DNA of 64,000 nt, taken from Trichococcus sp049684335. Its GTDB lineage: Bacteria > Bacillota > Bacilli > Lactobacillales > Aerococcaceae. Of the stretch, positions 8,786 to 16,978 are shown piece by piece. The stretch is taken from assembly GCF_049684335.1 (NCBI RefSeq), contig NZ_JBAVFV010000061.1:62001-126000 (forward strand), given 5' to 3'. Made by a program: the position numbers and the translations under genes. The notes below the pieces were generated by a model. It had not been told where the DNA came from, made no database searches, and saw only the letters and a list, made by a program, of their open reading frames with translations. The first letter of the stretch is position 1, and every line of letters begins with the position of its first letter.

Positions 8786-9754
8786 TCAGTTGATGCTTTG
8801 CTTCAATGCTTCAAGATTTTCCAGCATGACCGAAATATAATCCGAACCATTTTTCTGATCTTCTTCGGTAATGCCTTCCAGAGGACTCAATACAGCCAAT
8901 TCCACACCAACCTCTTCGGCAAGTGTCTCCGCAGTATGTGAAGAAGCATTTTTTTCAAAATAGATGTGCGAAATATTGTTCGCTTTCACGTAATCGGAAA
9001 GTGTCGCCAAAGCTGCCGCGCTTGGCTCACTTTCGGCATTCAGACCCGTTACAGAGATCTGATTAAGTTCATAGCGGGCCGCCAAGTAAGCGAAGGCCGC
9101 ATGCTGTGTCACGAAAGTGCGGTTTTCCGCTCCCTCAAAAGCAGCACGGTAGGCTTCATCCAATTCGTTCAATTGTCCGATATACGTTTCGGCATTCTTT
9201 AGATAATTTTCAGCATGGTCCGCATCTGCATCTGCCAATCCTTCCGCAATCGTCGTTACCTCAGTCTGCGCCAGCACAGGATCCAACCACACGTGAGGAT
9301 CGACAGTATGGGTATGCCCAGTCTCCGCATCTTCTTCCTCGGATTCGTGATCATGCGCGTGGGCCTCGCCTTCGTATTCCAACAACGTGATTGCATCACT
9401 TGCACAAATAACCACTATATCCGAAGTGTCGATAGAAGCCAGAACATCCGGTACCCATGTCTCCATCTCAGGACTGTTGTAAATGAAAACATCTGCATCC
9501 TGGATTTCGGCGATCATCTGGCTCGATGGCTCAAAGGAATGGACCTCCATTCCGGCTTCCAATAGCAGACTCACCTCGGCATCGTCCTGCGTGACCTGTT
9601 TCGTAAAATCGTACATCGGATAAAAGGTCGTGACGACTTGCAGCTTGTCCGACTTTGTATTTTCTGTTGTGCTCTCGGCTGCTCCGCAACCAGCCAATAG
9701 TGCTGCTGTCCCCAATAGCGACAACGCCCACTTCATACTCTTTTTTTGATTCAT
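8786..9754 (-). CDS. adcA: Zinc-binding lipoprotein of an ABC importer (AdcA/ZnuA family)
   Basis: A 322-residue cluster A-I solute-binding protein. It has a lipoprotein signal (LLGTAALLAGCG, modified Cys near residue 23), a metal-binding His in EVHSFEPS, a histidine- and acid-rich loop (HAHDHESEEEDAETGHTH, about 133-150) typical of zinc rather than manganese binders, HVWLDP, and the late metal ligands TQHAAFAYLA and FEKNASSHT. No permease or ATPase gene is adjacent, so it must work with a transporter encoded elsewhere. A Zur-like operator lies at the predicted transcription start, supporting a role in zinc acquisition. ATG 9754 has a GGAGGGG ribosome site. Confidence 0.92.
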   Translation of the reverse strand: MNQKKSMKWALSLLGTAALLAGCGAAESTTENTKSDKLQVVTTFYPMYDFTKQVTQDDAEVSLLLEAGMEVHSFEPSSQMIAEIQDADVFIYNSPEMETWVPDVLASIDTSDIVVICASDAITLLEYEGEAHAHDHESEEEDAETGHTHTVDPHVWLDPVLAQTEVTTIAEGLADADADHAENYLKNAETYIGQLNELDEAYRAAFEGAENRTFVTQHAAFAYLAARYELNQISVTGLNAESEPSAAALATLSDYVKANNISHIYFEKNASSHTAETLAEEVGVELAVLSPLEGITEEDQKNGSDYISVMLENLEALKQSIN

Positions 9755-9816
9755 TTATTTTCCCCTCCGCCTTCTCTTTGATGACTATCCGAAATCGGAT
9801 AATTATTGCTCGCCAC

Positions 9817-9836
9817 AAATCGTAACGATTACGTTT
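9817..9836 (-). promoter_or_regulatory. Zur-like operator upstream of the zinc-binding lipoprotein
   Basis: On the minus strand AAACGTAAT-C-GTTACGATT matches the Gram-positive Zur consensus AATCGTAAT-N-ATTACGATT at 16 of 18 positions. It lies just downstream of the -10 box, where a bound repressor would block initiation. Under the known Zur model, zinc-loaded Zur would shut the gene off. Confidence 0.75.
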
Positions 9837-9839
9837 TAA

Positions 9840-9868
9840 AGGATAGCGTAAAGAGCGACCGGATGCAA
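9840..9868 (-). promoter_or_regulatory. Promoter of the zinc-binding lipoprotein gene
   Basis: TTGCAT (9868..9863) and TATCCT (9845..9840) are separated by exactly 17 bp on the minus strand, about 85 bp before the start codon and immediately upstream of the Zur-like site. Confidence 0.6.
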
Positions 9869-9950
9869 GTCATTTGTGTGCAATAACTTGTTTCCTCATA
9901 TATGCAAATTTCGTACGCAACAAAATACGGTGGCTGCTAAACTCCAAAAT

Positions 9951-10317
9951 AAAAAGGAAGTGCTCCAACAATCGGAACACTTCCTCCTAAATCAGTAGCC
10001 TCATCTTTGCTTCATTGATTGTTCAATCTTAATGATCTACGAACTTTTCAATACTAGTTATGCTTGTCTTTCAGGCAAGTCATGTAAGCTTTCGCTTCTA
10101 GCTGCTCAAATGAAATCTACTGTTTATTAATCTTAGAATGGTTCAAGTTTTCATGTCTTAGAAATGCATCTAGAACACAAATTCCGAACCATCTAAGATT
10201 TTGCATTAACAGCTTAACTGAAAAGCTGTTAACCGGAAAATCTTTTTGAAGGATTTTCCTGAAAGAGTCGCATACTCTTTTGTGTTTCTTTGTTTAACTT
10301 AGTATGTCTCTCTTTGT
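9951..10317 (-). ncRNA. Unassigned structured RNA of about 367 nt with its own promoter and terminator
   Basis: On the minus strand a near-consensus promoter (10324-10352) and a terminator (9951-9985) bound a segment with no open frame longer than 14 codons. Reading 5' to 3', it folds by eye into a chain of hairpins: AAAGAGT/ACTCTTT; GGAAAATC/GATTTTCC; TTAACAGCTT/AAGCTGTTAA; a long-range 15-bp stem AATCTTAGA-TGGTTC with GAACCAT-TCTAAGATT; AAGC-GAAA-GCTT and CTTG/CAAG inside a GCTAG/CTAGT closing pair; GATTG-AA-CAATC; then the terminator stem AGGAAGTG/CACTTCCT with a T run. It does not match tmRNA, RNase P RNA, 6S or SRP RNA landmarks that I know. Its promoter carries a perfect cre site, so synthesis should respond to carbon source through CcpA. 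The 5' end is inferred from the -10 box. Confidence 0.8.
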
Positions 10318-10323
10318 ATATTT

Positions 10324-10352
10324 ACAATAACATGTAAGCGTTATCATGTCAA
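10324..10352 (-). promoter_or_regulatory. Promoter of the structured RNA
   Basis: Consensus -35 TTGACA (10352..10347), 17-bp spacer and -10 TATTGT (10329..10324) on the minus strand. It faces the structured RNA and no protein gene starts behind it before the RNA's terminator. Confidence 0.82.
10333..10346 (-). promoter_or_regulatory. Catabolite-responsive element (cre) inside the RNA promoter
   Basis: TGATAACGCTTACA matches the CcpA consensus TGWNANCGNTNWCA at every fixed position and fills the spacer between -35 and -10. A site there is known to give repression by CcpA-HPr(Ser-P). Confidence 0.82.
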
Positions 10353-10424
10353 GCGAAAAATGACGATTTAAGCAAAAAGTTTTTGCCGAACTTTTCACCG
10401 AAACCGTCATTCTTTGCTTGCATA

Positions 10425-10955
10425 TTAGTCGACCATCAGACTCATCAATACGCCATCAATGAATTCCCCATCAATCAGCATAGCACGCGGCATCACGGCT
10501 TCTTGTTGGTAACCCATTTTTTCATAGAGGTGGATGGCCCGTTCGTTTTCACCGTGGACTGTCAACTCCAAACGGCGGATGACGCCGCTCTCTGTTGCCC
10601 AAATTTCGATTTCCTCCATCAGAACCGATCCGATCCCGAATCCCCAATAATCCTTCTCGACGGTGATACCGACTTCCCCTATGTGTCTAAGTTTCGGTTT
10701 ATCCACTGCCCCGACGGACGCCAAGCCAATCAATTGTTTGTTGTTTATCGTCGCAATCAGCATCACATTGTTGTCTTTCTCCATCAAATCTTCCAGATAC
10801 AATTCTTCGAAGGCTTCGGATAATTCCAAGCCTTCAGCCCCATATGCCAGATAGGGCGTTTCGGCGCCGGTTTTTCTGCTGAAAGCAATGATGTCCTTCG
10901 CATCTGCAGGGATGGCTTCCCGGATCATGATTTCGACTTTTTCTCTTTTGCGCAT
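10425..10955 (-). CDS. GNAT-family N-acetyltransferase
   Basis: A 176-residue acetyl-CoA-dependent acyltransferase. Motif A is visible as VGITVEKDYWGFGIGSVLMEE (the Q/RxxGxG/A acetyl-CoA loop appears here as WGFGIG), followed by ERAIHLYEKMGY, the typical motif B. ATG 10955 has AAGGA 7 bases upstream and lies one base after the tsaE stop, so it is in the pta-tsaE-GNAT arrangement seen in enterococci and relatives. The acetylated substrate is unknown. Confidence 0.87.
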   Translation of the reverse strand: MRKREKVEIMIREAIPADAKDIIAFSRKTGAETPYLAYGAEGLELSEAFEELYLEDLMEKDNNVMLIATINNKQLIGLASVGAVDKPKLRHIGEVGITVEKDYWGFGIGSVLMEEIEIWATESGVIRRLELTVHGENERAIHLYEKMGYQQEAVMPRAMLIDGEFIDGVLMSLMVD

Positions 10956-10956
10956 G

Positions 10957-11439
10957 CTATTTTCCTTCTTTCGTGAGTATTGCCTGTAGTGTTTCGACTA
11001 AAGTGGCGTATCGTTCTCCAGTAGGGAGAAAAGTGATTTCCCGGTTTTCAAAAAATTCCCCGGTAGGAACCAAACGGATCGTCAAATACGCATCCGGCAA
11101 TTCTTCTTCGATGAACTTTGCCCACTCGATCACCGAAACACCATTCCCGTAGAGATATTCTTCGAAGCCAAGTTCATCCCCGCCGATATCCTCCAAACGA
11201 TAGACGTCCATATGGTAAAGCGGTAACCTGCCCTTTGTGTACTCTCTTATCAAAGTATAAGTGGGGCTTTTTATAACTGTGTCAATGCCAAGACCCTTTG
11301 CTAAGCCTTTTGTAAAGGTGGTTTTGCCTGCACCTAAATTCCCTTCAAGGAGGATGACATCTTTGGGTTCCAATAGCTGCGCCAGTTGTGCGGCTATCAA
11401 CATCGTTTCTTCTTCATTCTTTGCTTGTAAGGTGAACAT
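10957..11439 (-). CDS. tsaE: TsaE, ATPase of tRNA threonylcarbamoyladenosine synthesis
   Basis: A 160-residue P-loop protein with Walker A GNLGAGKTTFTKG (about residues 33-45), the conserved SPTYTL switch, HMDVYRL and the family-specific ELGFEEYL and VIEWAKF segments. TsaE works with TsaB and TsaD to install t6A37 in ANN-decoding tRNAs. Length is normal. It sits between pta and a GNAT gene on the same strand. Confidence 0.95.
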   Translation of the reverse strand: MFTLQAKNEEETMLIAAQLAQLLEPKDVILLEGNLGAGKTTFTKGLAKGLGIDTVIKSPTYTLIREYTKGRLPLYHMDVYRLEDIGGDELGFEEYLYGNGVSVIEWAKFIEEELPDAYLTIRLVPTGEFFENREITFLPTGERYATLVETLQAILTKEGK

Positions 11440-11550
11440 CCTGAATTTGCCCCCATCTTCACCGATTTATTTTATTCCATTCCTTATTATAGGAATATTC
11501 ACTCCGGAATGCACCTTTTTTTTACGGATGGCCGATTTTCAAGCACAACA

Positions 11551-11585
11551 AAAAAAGGAAAGCCCGATTTGATTCAGGCTTTCCA
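11551..11585 (-). terminator. Terminator after pta
   Basis: GGAAAGCC and GGCTTTCC on the minus strand pair across an imperfect inner stem and are followed by seven T residues. It separates pta from tsaE, so tsaE needs its own promoter or read-through. Confidence 0.85.
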
Positions 11586-11593
11586 TTGTTTTA

Positions 11594-12562
11594 TTAATCA
11601 AGTAATGTTTGATTTGCTGTGATGATGGCTGTTTTGTAGACATCTTCTTCGTTACAACCGCGTGACAAATCGGAAATCGGTTTGTTCAAGCCTTGCAAGA
11701 TCGGGCCTACTGCTTCGAACCCGCCGAAACGTTGTGCGATCTTGTAGCCGATGTTTCCTGATTGGATTTCAGGGAAAATGAATACTTTAGCTTGACCAGC
11801 TACAGTTGAGCCAGGTGCTTTTTGTTTAGCTACTATTTCAGAGAAAGCAGCATCGAATTGCAATTCGCCGTCGATGTTATATTGAGGTGCCAATTCTTTT
11901 GCGATTCTTGTAGCTTCCACGACTTTGTCGACTTCCGGTGATGCTGCTGAGCCTTTTGTTGAGAAGCTCATCAAAGCAACGTTTGGTTGAATTTCAAACA
12001 TTTCAGCCGTCTTAGCACTTTCCACTGCGATTTCAGCAAGTTCTTGTGCATTTGGATTGATGTTGATTGCGCAGTCAGCAAACAGGAATCTTTCAGTACC
12101 ACGGAGCATGATGAAAGCACCGCTTGTGCGGCTTACGCCTGGTTTTGTTTTGATGATTTGAAGCGCAGGACGGACAGTATCACCTGTAGAGTGAACAGCA
12201 CCGCTCACCAGACCATCGGCTAAGCCCATGTGTACCATCATTGTTCCGAAATAATTCTCATCCAACAACAACTGTCTAGCTTGTTCTTCAGTGATTTTAC
12301 CGTTACGGCGAGTGACAAAAGATGCAACCATTTCATCGAGTTCAGCATAATCAGCTGGGTCGATGATTTTGATGCCATTCAGTCTGAATCCGCGGCCTTT
12401 TGCAGCTTCTTTAACTGCATCCACATTTCCGATAACGATTGGTTCAACTAAATCTTCCGCTTTAAGACGAACGACTGCCCCTAAAATTCTTGGTTCTAAG
12501 CCTTCCGGGAAAACGATTTTTATTTTTTTTCCTACGATTTTTTGGCTTAAGCCTTCAAACAT
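11594..12562 (-). CDS. pta: Phosphate acetyltransferase
   Basis: A 322-residue short-form Pta that interconverts acetyl-CoA and acetyl phosphate, giving ATP with acetate kinase in mixed-acid fermentation. Recognisable segments are VFPEGLEPRIL, GMMVHMGLADGLVSGAVHSTGDTVRPALQ-type residues near 150-180 and FPEIQSGNIGYKIAQR near the C-terminus. I place the start at ATG 12562 (MFEGLSQK); GGAGGG lies 13 bases upstream, slightly far, so a TTG six bases earlier is possible. The longer upstream extension has no ribosome site. Confidence 0.95.
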   Translation of the reverse strand: MFEGLSQKIVGKKIKIVFPEGLEPRILGAVVRLKAEDLVEPIVIGNVDAVKEAAKGRGFRLNGIKIIDPADYAELDEMVASFVTRRNGKITEEQARQLLLDENYFGTMMVHMGLADGLVSGAVHSTGDTVRPALQIIKTKPGVSRTSGAFIMLRGTERFLFADCAININPNAQELAEIAVESAKTAEMFEIQPNVALMSFSTKGSAASPEVDKVVEATRIAKELAPQYNIDGELQFDAAFSEIVAKQKAPGSTVAGQAKVFIFPEIQSGNIGYKIAQRFGGFEAVGPILQGLNKPISDLSRGCNEEDVYKTAIITANQTLLD

Positions 12563-12718
12563 GTCCAAAAAAAATCCCTCCAGATTCGATTTATAATACT
12601 CAACTATCATACAGCAAACAAGAATAAAAAAACAGTCATTTATAGAAATTACTGTTACAATTTCATCATTTCTCATCAAACTGTCATATCTCCTTCAATT
12701 TTGACGCGGGCATTTATT

Positions 12719-12747
12719 TTGCAATCCTTTACATTGTTGTTTATACT
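12719..12747 (+). promoter_or_regulatory. Promoter of the glutathione-peroxidase gene
   Basis: TTGCAA and TATACT with a 17-bp spacer, about 45 bp before the start codon. Confidence 0.65.
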
Positions 12748-12792
12748 ATGTTTCAGCACCTATAAGTAGCATAACAAAAGGAGTCCTTCATT

Positions 12793-13281
12793 ATGTCCAT
12801 TTATGAATATTCAGCAACTAAAACAGATCAGTCATCTGTATCATTGGAACAATACAAAGGCAAAGTCATCTGCATCGTCAATACAGCTTCTAAGTGCGGG
12901 TTAGTGGGTCAATTGGATGAACTGGAAGAACTTTACGAAAAATACAAAGACCAAAATTTTATCATTTTGGGATTTCCATCCAACCAATTCAATAACCAAG
13001 AACCATTGAACGGCACTGAAGCAGCTGAATTCTGCCGACTCAATTACGGCGTCACTTTTCCGATTTTCGATAAGATAGAAGTGAACGGAGACAATGCAGA
13101 TCCGGTCTACAAATATTTGGTCGAGCAGACCGGTGGCGGCGCTATCAAATGGAATTTCACGAAATTCTTGATCGGCCGCGATGGCGAAATCATCAAACGT
13201 TTTGCCCCGATCACTTCACCAAAGAAAATGACAAAGCTAATCGAAAGCGCCTTAGAGCAACCAGTAAACAGTAACGAGTAG
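12793..13281 (+). CDS. Glutathione peroxidase-family thiol peroxidase
   Basis: A 162-residue thioredoxin-fold peroxidase that reduces hydroperoxides, using thioredoxin or low-molecular-weight thiols in Firmicutes. The peroxidatic Cys is in VNTASKCGLVGQ (near residue 36), and the other members of the tetrad are the Gln in FPSNQF and the Trp-Asn in IKWNFTKF. It has the usual bacterial length and lacks selenocysteine. A single-gene unit: own promoter upstream and a bidirectional terminator downstream. Confidence 0.94.
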   Translation: MSIYEYSATKTDQSSVSLEQYKGKVICIVNTASKCGLVGQLDELEELYEKYKDQNFIILGFPSNQFNNQEPLNGTEAAEFCRLNYGVTFPIFDKIEVNGDNADPVYKYLVEQTGGGAIKWNFTKFLIGRDGEIIKRFAPITSPKKMTKLIESALEQPVNSNE

Positions 13282-13287
13282 ACAAAA

Positions 13288-13326
13288 AAAAGACAAAGCC
13301 ACTGAAAATTTGTGGCTTTGTCTTTT
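13288..13326. terminator. Bidirectional terminator
   Basis: AAAAGACAAAGCCAC pairs with GTGGCTTTGTCTTTT, with A and T runs on either side; it serves the convergent peroxidase and kinase genes. Confidence 0.92.
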
Positions 13327-13340
13327 CTTTTGATTCCGAT

Positions 13341-14840
13341 TTATTTTTGTGTATAGAACTCCTGCAAAAGCTTACTCATCTCTTGGTAACGTGGGAACAT
13401 CGCTGCATAGATAGACTTACTCTCTTCATTCGGTTGATGCTCGATTGAGGCGCCCATCATTTCCTCCGCATCATCCACGGATTCCACCAAACCCAAACTC
13501 TTCAGCGTGATTAAAGCGGCACCTGTACAGGAACTTTCGAATGTTTCCGGGAATTCGATCGGCATGCCGATCACATCCGTCAAGATTTGACGCCAAACCT
13601 GGGCGCGCGAAAAGCCTCCGCTGGCCATAATTTTTGTTGGCTCGCCGTTCATCGGGATGACTGCCGCAAGCACATCCTTCAGGTTCAGGCAGATGCCCTC
13701 CAAAACGGAGCGCAAAAAATGTTCTTTCGTATGCAGCATGTTGATGCCGCTGAAATTCCCTCTGGCATCCGCATTCCATAAAGGCGCCCTTTCTCCATTC
13801 AGATAAGGATGAAAAACCAACCCATCCGCTCCCGGCGCAACATTTGCGATTATCTCCATCGCTTTGTCATAGAGATCTTCATCAGCAATGTTCATCGGCA
13901 TAAATTGTTTGATGGCCCAGTCAAAAATGTTTCCGCCATTGTTGACGGCGCCCCCGTTCACATAATGGTTTTCGTCCAAGATATAACTGAAAGTCCGTCC
14001 TTCCGGGCTTACATAAGGTTTATCGCTCGTCATCCGGACCGCACCACTCGTACCGATTGTGATTGTCGCCGTACCCGCGCGAATCGCTCCCATTCCCAAA
14101 TTGGCTAAACAACCGTCATTGCCTCCAACGATAAAAGGAGTATCTGCAGCAAGCCCCAGCAAATCTGCCACTTCTTCCGAGAGTCCGCTCAGTTGATAGC
14201 TAGGACTTACCGGCAACGGTAGCATTTGACTCGTGATGCCGCAGAATTCCAGAATTTCCTCATCCCAGCGAAATTCCCGGATATTGAACAACCCGGTAGC
14301 TGATGCAACGGAATAATCCACAATGAATTCACCGAAAAGGCGCCAAAAAATGTATTCCTTGATGCCGATGAACCAGCGTGCTGCTTGGAACAACTCGGGG
14401 TTTTCCGCCCTCAGCCAGAGAATCTTGTTCAATGGGGACATTGGGTGCAATGGTGTCCCTGTTTTTTCATAAAAACGCTGGCCCACTTCGGAATGTTTCA
14501 GCATGCTTGCGTATTTTTTTGAACGATTATCGGCCCAAGTGATACTCCTCGTCAACGGCATTCCTTCCGCATCCATGAGGATCAAGCTGTGCATAGCACT
14601 AGAAAAGCCGATGCCGGCAATATCCGTTGGGCCCAAGTCCGCCTTCGCTATGACAGCTTTTATCGTTTTCAATACGGCAGAAAAGATCTCATCCAAGTCT
14701 TGTTCCGCCATTTCGGGATTTTCTTTAATCAATGGATAATGCGCATACGCTGATTCATAAGCAGAGCCATCCGTTTCGTACAGTACGGCTTTTGTGCTTG
14801 TGGTACCGACATCCACTCCCATGACATATCGTGCTGCCAA
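13341..14840 (-). CDS. gntK: FGGY carbohydrate kinase, gluconokinase-like
   Basis: A 499-residue FGGY kinase. The N-terminal phosphate loop GVDVGTTSTKAVL, the SSAMHSLILMD and TWADNRS segments, GTPLHPMSPLNKILWL and the second-domain GTSGAVR match gluconokinases better than xylulokinases or glycerol kinases. The preferred start is TTG 14840: it gives the usual few residues before the phosphate loop and has GGTGG 8 bases upstream; a GTG at 14852 is possible. No gluconate permease or 6-phosphogluconate dehydrogenase is adjacent, so the physiological substrate is less certain than the family. Confidence 0.85.
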   Translation of the reverse strand: MAARYVMGVDVGTTSTKAVLYETDGSAYESAYAHYPLIKENPEMAEQDLDEIFSAVLKTIKAVIAKADLGPTDIAGIGFSSAMHSLILMDAEGMPLTRSITWADNRSKKYASMLKHSEVGQRFYEKTGTPLHPMSPLNKILWLRAENPELFQAARWFIGIKEYIFWRLFGEFIVDYSVASATGLFNIREFRWDEEILEFCGITSQMLPLPVSPSYQLSGLSEEVADLLGLAADTPFIVGGNDGCLANLGMGAIRAGTATITIGTSGAVRMTSDKPYVSPEGRTFSYILDENHYVNGGAVNNGGNIFDWAIKQFMPMNIADEDLYDKAMEIIANVAPGADGLVFHPYLNGERAPLWNADARGNFSGINMLHTKEHFLRSVLEGICLNLKDVLAAVIPMNGEPTKIMASGGFSRAQVWRQILTDVIGMPIEFPETFESSCTGAALITLKSLGLVESVDDAEEMMGASIEHQPNEESKSIYAAMFPRYQEMSKLLQEFYTQK

Positions 14841-15043
14841 ATTAATAACCACCAATCCAAAAAAATTTAACTTATTTTCACGACCTTCATCATTATAGCA
14901 AAATTCCACTAGTATAGGGGCAAATTTTTTGATAACCTTTTTTATTTCGCCTTCGATTGTTTACATTTTCTTCACGCAAACTTTTCTTGATATCCATCGC
15001 TGTCTGCTATACTGATGACATCTATACACGAGGAGGAACGATT

Positions 15044-15820
15044 TTGGGATATTATGATCAACATTTGCACACGCAATTTTCGCCCGATTCTGCTGAATCA
15101 TTTGAGAATTATCTCGAGCAAACAGACGATCTGATCGTCACAACCGAACACCTGGATTTTCATGATGCCTACAACGGCGGAGTGGACACCGTCTTGGATT
15201 ATGCAGCCTACAGCGATAAAATAGACGCACTGAACAGGATCCATGGCGGGCGCATCCGCAGGGGGATCGAAGTCGGTTACACACCGGAAGCCCATACACA
15301 GATTGTGTCCTATCTGGAAGGCAAAACGTTTGATGTCATCCTGTTGAGCGTCCATCAAAATGGTCACTTTGATTACTTGCAGCCGATCATCGACGAAATG
15401 GATCCCAAAGCTGTCATGCGGGAATACTTCGGACTCTGCACGAAAGCCGTTCGCAAATTGGATGGCGCAAATATTTTCGCGCACTTTGATTACGGAATCC
15501 GTCGTCTGTCGGTCACACTAGACGACTTGCGGGAATTTGAGCCTCAGCTGAAGGAACTGCTCAATGCAATCCTTGCGAAAGAAATGGCGCTGGAATTGAA
15601 CACCCGCAGTATGTATGAATACCAAAATGCAGACTTGTACCGCTACCTGATTGGCCTCTATCTTGAAATGGGAGGAACCCGCTTCAGTCTTGGTTCGGAT
15701 GCGCACAGCATCCACAAATACCGTTACCATTTCGACGATGCCATCGCCCTGTTGCGCGAGTTCGGAGTAACAGGATTGACTCAATTCAAAAACCGAGTTG
15801 CCTACATTGAACCTATCTGA
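15044..15820 (+). CDS. PHP-domain histidinol-phosphatase family protein
   Basis: A 258-residue PHP-superfamily metallo-phosphoesterase of the HisJ/HisK type. Metal-ligand motifs are DQHLHTQFS near the N-terminus, TTEHLD, LLSVHQNGHFD, FAHFDYGIRR and LGSDAH. The start is TTG 15044, placed 7 bases after GAGGAGG. No other histidine-biosynthesis gene is nearby, so it may dephosphorylate another sugar or amino-alcohol phosphate. It is divergent from the kinase gene. Confidence 0.85.
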   Translation: MGYYDQHLHTQFSPDSAESFENYLEQTDDLIVTTEHLDFHDAYNGGVDTVLDYAAYSDKIDALNRIHGGRIRRGIEVGYTPEAHTQIVSYLEGKTFDVILLSVHQNGHFDYLQPIIDEMDPKAVMREYFGLCTKAVRKLDGANIFAHFDYGIRRLSVTLDDLREFEPQLKELLNAILAKEMALELNTRSMYEYQNADLYRYLIGLYLEMGGTRFSLGSDAHSIHKYRYHFDDAIALLREFGVTGLTQFKNRVAYIEPI

Positions 15821-15880
15821 TCATCATGGGAGGCTTCATCAGGTGGTTGGTTACAACGTTTTGAACGCAGCACCCACACA

Positions 15881-15927
15881 AAAAAACCTCTACACTGCCC
15901 TTTTTTAGGCGGTGTAGAGGTTTTTTT
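15881..15927. terminator. Bidirectional terminator
   Basis: AAAAAACCTCTACAC pairs with GTGTAGAGGTTTTTT around a G/C-containing loop; it serves the PHP gene (plus) and the transporter operon (minus). Confidence 0.9.
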
Positions 15928-16943
15928 CAAAACTCCAAAACATTTCGCTTTTCTACTTTCAGAAAGACCTGTTCGCCTTTATCAAGCAAATTGAAGGTGC
16001 GGTAAAGATGATCTGCGCGCAGCGTGACACCTTGGTCCGTTTGGATCACATAGGATAAAATATTTCCGCTGATTGTTTCATCGATTACAGTCCCTTTGAA
16101 ATAAAGATGGTCTTCTGTCTGTAGCTGCGGTTCCTTGAAATACTCGATTGCCTCCGGACGGATAGCCACTTGTCTTGCCTGCGTTTTTTGCCGGGTCAAT
16201 TTTGAAAAATCCGAGCTGTTCAACAAATTGTAGTTGCCGATGAACGAAGCTACGAAATGCGTTTCGGGATGCGTATATATTTCGGTTGGTGTACCCGACT
16301 GCTCTATTTTTCCGGAAGCCATGACATGGATCACATCCGACATCAGCATCGCTTCATCCTGATCATGCGTGACAAAGATTGTCGTGATATGCAAAGCCTT
16401 CTGGATACGGCGGATCTGCTTTTGAAGATTCTTCCGCAGCAAGGCATCAATGGCAGACAGAGGCTCATCCAGCAACAACACTTTTGGCTCGGTCACGATG
16501 GCGCGTGCCAGGGCAACCCGTTGTTTTTGCCCGCCGGACAATTGCGCCGGATAATAGTTCTCTTTACCGGATAGGTCCACGAGTTCAATGATGCGGGCGA
16601 CTTTTTCATTGATGACACTCTGGTTCATTTTCTGCATCTTCAAACCGAATGCGATATTTTCCGCTACATTCATGTTGGGGAACAACGAGTATTGTTGAAA
16701 AACCATCCCGATATTTCGTTTTCCCGGCGGAAAATCCGTCACATCCTGGCCGTTGATGTGAATGCTTCCCCCATCAATACTTTCAAATCCAGCGAGCGAA
16801 CGCAGCAACGTTGATTTCCCGCAACCGGATGGCCCTAGTAAGGTTACCAAATCACCTTCGTTCACCTGCAGATTGAGATCTTTCAACACTAAATTTTCAC
16901 CATCATATGATTTTCTGATATTTCTGAATTCTATATACGCCAT
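15927..16943 (-). CDS. ABC importer ATPase, 2-aminoethylphosphonate/polyamine type
   Basis: A 338-residue ATPase with Walker A GPSGCGKST, signature LSGGQKQRVALAR, Walker B LLLDEPLSAID, switch FVTHD and a C-terminal TOBE-like region. ATG 16943 has GAGGAG 6 bases upstream; a longer frame runs into the permease gene. It is the last gene of a five-gene operon: binding lipoprotein, alkaline-phosphatase-fold enzyme, two permeases, ATPase. The family includes iron, spermidine and phosphonate importers; the hydrolase gene in the operon favours a phosphonate or phosphate-ester substrate (inference). Confidence 0.88.
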   Translation of the reverse strand: MAYIEFRNIRKSYDGENLVLKDLNLQVNEGDLVTLLGPSGCGKSTLLRSLAGFESIDGGSIHINGQDVTDFPPGKRNIGMVFQQYSLFPNMNVAENIAFGLKMQKMNQSVINEKVARIIELVDLSGKENYYPAQLSGGQKQRVALARAIVTEPKVLLLDEPLSAIDALLRKNLQKQIRRIQKALHITTIFVTHDQDEAMLMSDVIHVMASGKIEQSGTPTEIYTHPETHFVASFIGNYNLLNSSDFSKLTRQKTQARQVAIRPEAIEYFKEPQLQTEDHLYFKGTVIDETISGNILSYVIQTDQGVTLRADHLYRTFNLLDKGEQVFLKVEKRNVLEF

Positions 16944-16978
16944 TATTTCTCCTCTATACTTAACAAAAAGTGGAGCTG

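Noticed and set aside
9951..10317. tmRNA, RNase P RNA or 6S RNA as the identity of the structured RNA
   Set aside because: There is no tRNA-like end or tag frame, no RNase P conserved core, and no single long duplex with central bubble as in 6S RNA.
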